Positions 1 through 3,965 of a stretch of 5,966 nt of DNA are shown one piece after another. The notes beneath the pieces were generated by a model. The model was not told the DNA's origin and ran no database searches. It saw nothing but the letters and a program-made list of their open reading frames with translations. A program made the position numbers and the translations under genes. Numbering within the stretch: the stretch's first letter is position 1; every line of letters begins with the position of its first letter. Source of the DNA: Thermoplasmata archaeon (GTDB lineage Archaea > Thermoplasmatota > Thermoplasmata > Lutacidiplasmatales > UBA184); contig JASHVA010000180.1 of NCBI GenBank assembly GCA_030039715.1, positions 1 through 5,966 on the forward strand. The letters are read 5' to 3'.

Positions 1-159
1 CTCTGGCATCTGAGGATGTGGGCGCTCGTCCTCACGATCCTCTTCCTCATCGTCGAGATCGTGCTCTACGGGCTCGCCGGCGCGTTCGTCACGTTCGGAT
101 TCGTCCTCGCCGTGATCCTTCTGATCTATCTCCTCGCGGTCAGCCGCCACTTCACCTAG
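1..159 (+). CDS. C-terminal fragment of a small polytopic membrane protein (5' end outside window)
   Basis: The frame starting at base 1 is open to a TAG at 157-159 and gives 52 residues; the start lies to the left of the window. The fragment opens with LWHLRMWAL, then has two very hydrophobic stretches at about residues 7-25 and 28-47, joined by a short YGLAG turn, and ends in the short polar tail SRHFT. This reads as a membrane hairpin with both ends on the same side. An LW-x-x-R-x-WA entry followed by two helices and a short tail is common at the end of small archaeal integral membrane proteins, some with an N-terminal zinc ribbon, but I cannot assign a family from the tail alone. A glutamate (about residue 19) sits inside the first hydrophobic stretch. 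The gene converges on the amylase gene, with 36 nt between the two stops. That it is coding is fairly sure; its function is unknown. Confidence 0.7.
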   Translation, partial: LWHLRMWALVLTILFLIVEIVLYGLAGAFVTFGFVLAVILLIYLLAVSRHFT

Positions 160-195
160 CGCCGCCGCACCCCCCCGCGTTCGAGGGTCGGTCGC

Positions 196-1389
196 TCACT
201 TCAGGATCGGGACGCCCAGCCGCTCGAGCGCGCGGCGCCGAAGGTCCGAGAGCGCGTTCATGTAGTTCGCGTAGGCGTCGTACGGGCTGTCGTAGCTCGA
301 GAAGTACTCGTGGACGCCCTGGTCGGCGCCGTGACCGCTCACGTACATGTAGTAGAAGTGGTCGGAGGTGAGGAGCTTCCTCCAGTCGGCGAGGATCGCC
401 GCGTCCCGGGTCTGGCGGACCACAACGCCGACCTTCTTCACCGCCTCGAAGGCGGAGCGCTGGAGGTCGTTCCCGAGCCAGGCGCCGAGGTCGCGGTTCT
501 GGTCGGCCCAGCTCATCGTGTACGGGACCGAGAGGGAGTCGCGGGGCGGTCCGACGATCGCCTCCTCCACGGTCGCCCACTCGAGACCGTGTTCGTTCCG
601 CACCGCGGCGGGGAGCGCGGACAGGAAGTTCAGAATCCCGGTCTGGGCCGAGTGGTGCTCCCCGAACGTCTCGAAGTCCATGAACAGCCCGACGATCTCT
701 CCCGGCGTCGCGGCCAGCCACCGGGCGTACTTCTCCGCGGTCAGCGGGAACTCGCTCCACTCGCGCGAGGAGAACCGGAACCCGACGTCGTCGCTGAGCG
801 GATAGTGGCGGAGCAGCAGCATGAGGGTCGGCGCCGGGGCCGCGCAGTACCGGTACGTCGGCGGGTGGCCGCGGAGCATCCCCTCCCAGCCTTCGGCGAG
901 CATCCCGTGGAACCGCTCCGCCTCGGCGAACCGCGCGAGGTCGTCGGAGTAGGCGAGCTCGGTCATCCGGAGGACCTTCGGGTCGGCGCCGAACTCGCCG
1001 CGCAAGAGCGCCCGGTGCATCGCCACCTCCTCGGCGAGCTCGGGCGGCGGGACGAGGAACGCCAGGGAGTGGTAGTACGTCTCGGCGACGAGCGAGGTCC
1101 GGCCGGTCCGGACGAGCGCGCGGACCTTCTCGATGACGTCCGGCGCCGCCGCCCGGGCCTGCTCGACGAACGTCCCCGTGATCGAGAGGCTCAGGCGGAA
1201 CTCCGGATGGTCCTCGAGCGCCCGGAGGAGCCGGTCGAGCGCCGGCCGGTAGCACCGGTCGGCGATCCCCCGAAAGATCCCGAGGTTCCGCTCCACGTCG
1301 AAGTACGACCGGCCCGAACCGAGGTCGAGGAACCGGAACCGGGCGAGCCGCCACGGCTGGTGCATGTGGAGATAGAGGACGATCTTCAC
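196..1389 (-). CDS. Glycoside hydrolase family 57 alpha-amylase / glucanotransferase (MJ1611-like)
   Basis: A 397-residue protein, probably cytoplasmic (no signal peptide), that should cleave or rearrange alpha-1,4-glucans by a retaining mechanism. The GH57 signatures are visible: HMHQP near the N-terminus (residues 8-12, conserved region 1), RMTELAY with the presumed nucleophile E144, FMDFETFGEH with the presumed acid/base D238, and SWADQNRD (293-300) followed by AWLGN; TSDHFYYM (341-348) is typical of the methanogen-type subfamily. The GTG at 1389-1387 is chosen because the domain begins immediately (KIVLYLHMHQP) and because it overlaps the glycosyltransferase stop as GTGA, suggesting translational coupling. 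The frame stays open upstream, but that extension only shadows the previous gene. Homologues often sit beside glycogen synthase in archaea and Bacteroidetes. The catalytic core looks intact and the protein stops soon after it, without the C-terminal extension of longer members. Whether it acts as amylase, debranching enzyme or 4-alpha-glucanotransferase cannot be read from sequence. Confidence 0.93.
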   Translation of the reverse strand: MKIVLYLHMHQPWRLARFRFLDLGSGRSYFDVERNLGIFRGIADRCYRPALDRLLRALEDHPEFRLSLSITGTFVEQARAAAPDVIEKVRALVRTGRTSLVAETYYHSLAFLVPPPELAEEVAMHRALLRGEFGADPKVLRMTELAYSDDLARFAEAERFHGMLAEGWEGMLRGHPPTYRYCAAPAPTLMLLLRHYPLSDDVGFRFSSREWSEFPLTAEKYARWLAATPGEIVGLFMDFETFGEHHSAQTGILNFLSALPAAVRNEHGLEWATVEEAIVGPPRDSLSVPYTMSWADQNRDLGAWLGNDLQRSAFEAVKKVGVVVRQTRDAAILADWRKLLTSDHFYYMYVSGHGADQGVHEYFSSYDSPYDAYANYMNALSDLRRRALERLGVPILK

Positions 1390-2762
1390 GGCGCCCGACC
1401 CTTCGCGGCCATCGCCTCGAGGTAGACGCCGACCGTCTCGCGGGCCCGCTCCGGCCACCCTTCGCGCAGGGCCTCCCAACGGCCCTGCTCGCCCATCGCC
1501 GCCCGGAGGGTCGGGTACTCCAGCAGCTCGGCGATCCGGCTCGCGAACTCTTCCGCGTCCCAGAAGTCGACTTGGAAGGCGCCGGTGCTGATCTCCGCGA
1601 CGCCGCTCGTCTTCGAGACGATCGTCGGCACCCCCGCCGCCATCGCCTCGAGCGCGGCGATGCCGAACGGTTCGACGACCGACGGGAGGACGAAGACGGA
1701 GCTCCCCGCGAGCAGGATCTCCCGCTCCTCGTCCGTGACCTTTCCGAGGAACATCACGTGGTCGCCGATGTCGAGCGCGGCGGCGAGGTGGACGAGCCGA
1801 GAGTACTCCGGCCCCTCCCCGGCGATCACGAACAGGACGTCCGGGAACGTGGGGACGAGCCGCGCCGCCGCCCGCAGGAACGTGTCGACGCCCTTCATCG
1901 CCGCGAGGCGCCCGACGTACAGCACGACGCGCTTCGTGGGATCGATGTGCTCGAGCCGCTGGGACGGCCGCACCGCGTTGTAGATCACGCGGACCTTCTC
2001 GGGGTCGGCGTGGTACCGGTCGATCAGTTGCTGGCGGAGGTGGCGGCTCACGGCGATGACCCGCGTCGCAGCGTCGATCCCGACCTGCTCGCGACCGAGG
2101 ATATGGTCCCACGGGTGGCCGAGCGAGCGGTCGTACTCCGTCGAGTGGACGGTCATCACCATCGGGACGCCGAGACGCTCCGCGAGGGCCTTTCCCCCGA
2201 CGGTCCCGAACCAGTCGTGTACGTGGACGACGTCGACCGGTCCCAGGTCGGTGAGCTGCGCGATCCAGGCGTTGTAGCCGTCCGTGGCGTCCACGAACGG
2301 GCTTTCGGGCGTCCCTCCGGTCCAGTACGCGGGCGGGTACTCCGGTGGCTTCGTCCCCCGGCGCTCGCCGGGGAACCGGAACACGACCCCGGCCACCGGC
2401 GTGAACGGACCGGTGAACGGCGTGAGGAAGACGATGTGGTGCCCGAGCTTCGTCAGCTCCCGCGCCATCTCGAACGAGTGGACGCCGAGGCCCCCCGTGT
2501 GGTTCGGCGGCCATTCCCAACCGACCATGACGATCTGGAGGGGGCGCGGAGCCGGCACCGTCCGGACCGTGCCTCCGTTGTGGTAGAGCGAGCGAGCCTC
2601 GACCGGCCCTCCCGGGAACTCGTCCAGCGGCTCGGCGACGGCCACCCGCGGCTTCTCCCGGCGCACCCGGGGCTTTCCGCGGCCCTTGCCGGCCCGAGCC
2701 CGCCGCTTCGCCGCGGGCGAGGCTGCCCGGCGGCGGCCTTTCGCATCCTTCGTACCGGACAT
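1386..2762 (-). CDS. GT-B glycosyltransferase, probable glycogen synthase (glgA-like), with a basic N-terminal tail
   Basis: A 458-residue retaining glycosyltransferase of the GT4/GT5 type, most likely adding glucose from a nucleotide sugar to a growing alpha-glucan. The recognisable domain starts near residue 74: GWEWPPNHTGGLG (81-93) is the glycine-rich acceptor/donor loop, VHDWFG (181-186) follows, YVGRL-x4-KG (282-291) opens the nucleotide-sugar half, and EPFGIAALE (364-372) is the E-x7-E motif. The ATG at 2762-2760 is preceded by GGAG with a 10-nt spacer. It adds about 70 residues, of which the first 40 contain 17 Lys/Arg; GTG codons at residues 33 and 40 are alternative starts. The preceding isomerase gene ends 94 nt upstream, and I see no convincing TATA box in that gap, so read-through from the upstream promoter is likely. 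The GH57 gene follows with a 4-nt overlap. Glycogen synthesis is inferred mainly from that neighbour; donor choice (ADP- or UDP-glucose) is not visible, and another sugar transferase role remains possible. Confidence 0.87.
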   Translation of the reverse strand: MSGTKDAKGRRRAASPAAKRRARAGKGRGKPRVRREKPRVAVAEPLDEFPGGPVEARSLYHNGGTVRTVPAPRPLQIVMVGWEWPPNHTGGLGVHSFEMARELTKLGHHIVFLTPFTGPFTPVAGVVFRFPGERRGTKPPEYPPAYWTGGTPESPFVDATDGYNAWIAQLTDLGPVDVVHVHDWFGTVGGKALAERLGVPMVMTVHSTEYDRSLGHPWDHILGREQVGIDAATRVIAVSRHLRQQLIDRYHADPEKVRVIYNAVRPSQRLEHIDPTKRVVLYVGRLAAMKGVDTFLRAAARLVPTFPDVLFVIAGEGPEYSRLVHLAAALDIGDHVMFLGKVTDEEREILLAGSSVFVLPSVVEPFGIAALEAMAAGVPTIVSKTSGVAEISTGAFQVDFWDAEEFASRIAELLEYPTLRAAMGEQGRWEALREGWPERARETVGVYLEAMAAKGRAP

Positions 2763-2856
2763 TCGGCGACGTCTCCGCGGCGCGGGCGCTTTCGTGTCGG
2801 CGGGAAAGCCACCGACCACTTGAAGGAGGCGGGACGCCCGGCCCTCGCCGGCGCGC

Positions 2857-3555
2857 CTAGAATCCGGACAGGAGCTCTTCGAGCGCCGCTCGGGCGTCGC
2901 TGGCTCGCGTGACCGCGCTCGCGACGAGCACGCCTTCGCTGCCCAACTCGAGGGCCTTCGACACGTCGACCCGGTCGTGCACGCCGGCACCGCAGAGCAC
3001 GAGCGTCTTGGGGGCGACTCGGCGCACGGCCTCCACCGACCTCCGAACGACCTCGGGCCGGGCCGTCGCGACGGAGCGGTCCCCGCCGATCAGCTCCGGC
3101 GGTTCCACGGCGAGGAACTCCGGCTGGGTCGCCGCGAGCCGGCGCGCGTTCCGCACGTCGCGGGCGCAAACCACCGAGGTAAGACCGGCGCCGTGGAGCC
3201 GTTCCACGAGCGTCGCGACCGTCGCGGCCGGGAGCGGATGCTCCGAGTGGTTGACGAGGCTCCCCCACGCGCCCGACCGCTCGATGCTCTCGGGCGGGAC
3301 GAACCCGGTGTGCGCCCCCGGTTCGACCGGGTCGACATGCTGCGCCAGGACCGGGATCGAGACGATCGAGGCGACGCGCGCGAGGTCCGGGGTCGCGGGC
3401 GCGATCGCGGTGGCGACGCCGGCCGCCTTCGCCGCCTCCTCGAGCAGTCGCGCGAGCCGCTCGGCCCCCGGACCGAGCGCTCCCGGGTAGACCTTGAGGT
3501 TCAGGAGGAAGAGCGGCCGCCCGAGCGACGGTCGGTCAGTGGGCGGTGGCGGCAC
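2857..3555 (-). CDS. tpiA: Triosephosphate isomerase, archaeal type
   Basis: A 232-residue TIM barrel that interconverts dihydroxyacetone phosphate and glyceraldehyde 3-phosphate in glycolysis and gluconeogenesis; the length fits the short archaeal form rather than the roughly 250-residue bacterial one. Active-site residues are all present: N19 and K21 in NLKVY, the AQHVDP segment (71-76), the electrophile H103 in VNHSE, the general base E151 in AVEPPELIG (the flexible-loop region), and phosphate-binding glycines in CGAGV (188-192) and GSEGVLVASA (205-214). The GTG at 3555-3553 is the only usable start near the domain; the next in-frame start is an ATG 126 nt upstream that would add a low-complexity shadow of the neighbouring gene. 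It gives a proline-rich leader (VPPPPTDRPSLGRP) and a 20-nt overlap with the upstream small gene. No clear Shine-Dalgarno sequence precedes it, so translation may depend on coupling. A small oddity is HSEHPL where most family members have HSE followed by a basic residue. Confidence 0.95.
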   Translation of the reverse strand: MPPPPTDRPSLGRPLFLLNLKVYPGALGPGAERLARLLEEAAKAAGVATAIAPATPDLARVASIVSIPVLAQHVDPVEPGAHTGFVPPESIERSGAWGSLVNHSEHPLPAATVATLVERLHGAGLTSVVCARDVRNARRLAATQPEFLAVEPPELIGGDRSVATARPEVVRRSVEAVRRVAPKTLVLCGAGVHDRVDVSKALELGSEGVLVASAVTRASDARAALEELLSGF

Positions 3556-3745
3556 GAGTCCGTTTGGGCCGGGAGCAGATCGCGTACTCGTCGCCGTCGA
3601 AGAAGACCTCGCGGTCCGGGTGCTTCCGCTGGAGCTCCGCGATCCGGGTGAGGACGTCCTCGAGCGTCGTGGATTCGTCATTCGGGTCGATCCGCAGGTG
3701 CACCGTTTTCTCGGGCCGCCCGGGCGACTGACCCGTACCGACCAT
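3536..3745 (-). CDS. Small conserved-looking protein of unknown function, first gene of the tpiA transcription unit
   Basis: A 69-residue protein I do not recognise. The ATG at 3745-3743 is chosen because it lies about 33 nt downstream of a TATA-like box; the frame is open farther upstream, but that part is arginine-rich and crosses the promoter. The composition looks like a real folded protein: a strand (KTVHLRID, 13-20), an acidic turn (PNDEST), an amphipathic helix (TLEDVLTRIAELQRKHP, 27-43), two strands around a turn (REVFFDGDEYAICSRP, 45-60) and a basic, disordered tail. That predicts a beta-alpha-beta-beta miniature domain with no signal peptide or membrane segment. Its last 20 nt overlap the isomerase start, so the two are probably co-translated. 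There is no Shine-Dalgarno, in keeping with a near-leaderless mRNA. It could be a small regulator or accessory subunit tied to the isomerase or glucan genes, but nothing in the sequence fixes a function. Confidence 0.75.
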   Translation of the reverse strand: MVGTGQSPGRPEKTVHLRIDPNDESTTLEDVLTRIAELQRKHPDREVFFDGDEYAICSRPKRTRAATAH

Positions 3746-3777
3746 GAAGCACCGAGGTAGAGGGGTAGCGGTGCCGC

Positions 3778-3785
3778 CTCTAAAA
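3778..3785 (-). promoter_or_regulatory. Candidate archaeal TATA box for the minus-strand operon
   Basis: On the minus strand TTTTAGAG is preceded by CGAACGC, which resembles a BRE element. It lies about 33-40 nt upstream of the small-gene ATG at 3745. A start site about 25 nt downstream would leave a leader of roughly ten nucleotides, matching the lack of a Shine-Dalgarno sequence. GGTTATCC (3797-3804 on the minus strand) is a weaker alternative. Confidence 0.45.
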
Positions 3786-3803
3786 GCGTTCGAGACGGAT
3801 AAC

Positions 3804-3835
3804 CGGCGCCTCGGAACGACGCGCCGGAGGCGCCG
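3804..3835. repeat. Inverted repeat with 9-bp perfect arms
   Basis: CGGCGCCTC at 3804-3812 is matched by its exact reverse complement GAGGCGCCG at 3827-3835, with a 14-nt spacer. It lies in the divergent intergenic region, upstream of the minus-strand TATA candidate. Its right arm shares bases with the left arm of the next inverted repeat. GC-rich DNA yields such repeats by chance, so a role as operator or RNA hairpin is only a possibility. Confidence 0.45.
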
Positions 3836-3860
3836 CACGCGAGGTGTCGTGCGCTCCGGC
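3823..3860. repeat. Extended imperfect inverted repeat (13 paired bases, one 4-nt bulge)
   Basis: The left arm is GCCGGAG (3823-3829), a 4-nt bulge, then CGCACG (3834-3839). The right arm is CGTGCG (3848-3853) directly followed by CTCCGGC (3854-3860). All 13 pairs are Watson-Crick around an 8-nt loop. It sits about midway between the two candidate promoters. It lacks a T-run, so it does not look like a terminator; a protein-binding site or a structured RNA element is possible. Confidence 0.45.
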
Positions 3861-3888
3861 CGCCGGCCGAGTCCGCGTCGCCGGCACC

Positions 3889-3902
3889 GTGCGAATCCGC
3901 AC
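3889..3902. promoter_or_regulatory. Hyphenated palindrome upstream of the acs promoter, possible operator
   Basis: GTGCG (3889-3893) and CGCAC (3898-3902) are perfect inverted arms around AATC. The site ends about 10 nt before the BRE-like sequence and 18 nt before the TATA-like box of acs, a position where archaeal activators often bind. GCACC also repeats directly at 3884 and 3899. The arms are short, so chance cannot be excluded. Confidence 0.35.
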
Positions 3903-3912
3903 CATGTCACAT

Positions 3913-3928
3913 CGTAACGCGTATATCC
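3913..3928 (+). promoter_or_regulatory. Candidate BRE/TATA promoter of acs
   Basis: CGTAACGC (3913-3920, BRE-like) is followed directly by GTATATCC (3921-3928, TATA-like). Transcription would start about 25 nt farther on, near 3950, leaving a short leader of about 15 nt. AGGTG at 3951-3955, 10 nt before the ATG, matches part of the archaeal Shine-Dalgarno consensus. This is one of the few AT-rich spots in the intergenic region. Confidence 0.55.
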
Positions 3929-3965
3929 CCAGCCCTCCTCGCCGCGCCACAGGTGCTTCCCCAAC

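Noticed and set aside
310..1425. Plus-strand open frame (371 codons) opposite the GH57 gene
   Set aside because: Low-complexity Arg/Glu/Pro/Val-rich translation opposite a gene with all GH57 signatures; no promoter or ribosome site.
1390..2520. In-frame upstream extension of the GH57 frame to an ATG at 2520
   Set aside because: The added 377 residues are an Arg/Gly/Pro-rich shadow of the glycosyltransferase, whose own motifs lie in another frame; the GH57 domain starts right at the GTG at 1389.
2823..2829. Shine-Dalgarno-like AAGGAGG-type sequence on the plus strand in the tpiA-glycosyltransferase gap
   Set aside because: No start codon follows at a sensible distance on the plus strand, and both neighbouring genes are on the minus strand.
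2763..2856. Possible terminator or promoter in the 94-nt gap after the isomerase stop
   Set aside because: There are short GC-rich inverted segments but no T-run, and only weak AT-containing spots without a BRE-like partner, so neither element can be supported.
1572..2912. Plus-strand open frame (446 codons) opposite the glycosyltransferase
   Set aside because: The composition is Arg/Glu/Asp/Val-rich shadow sequence with no motif, and it runs across the intergenic gap and into the isomerase gene.
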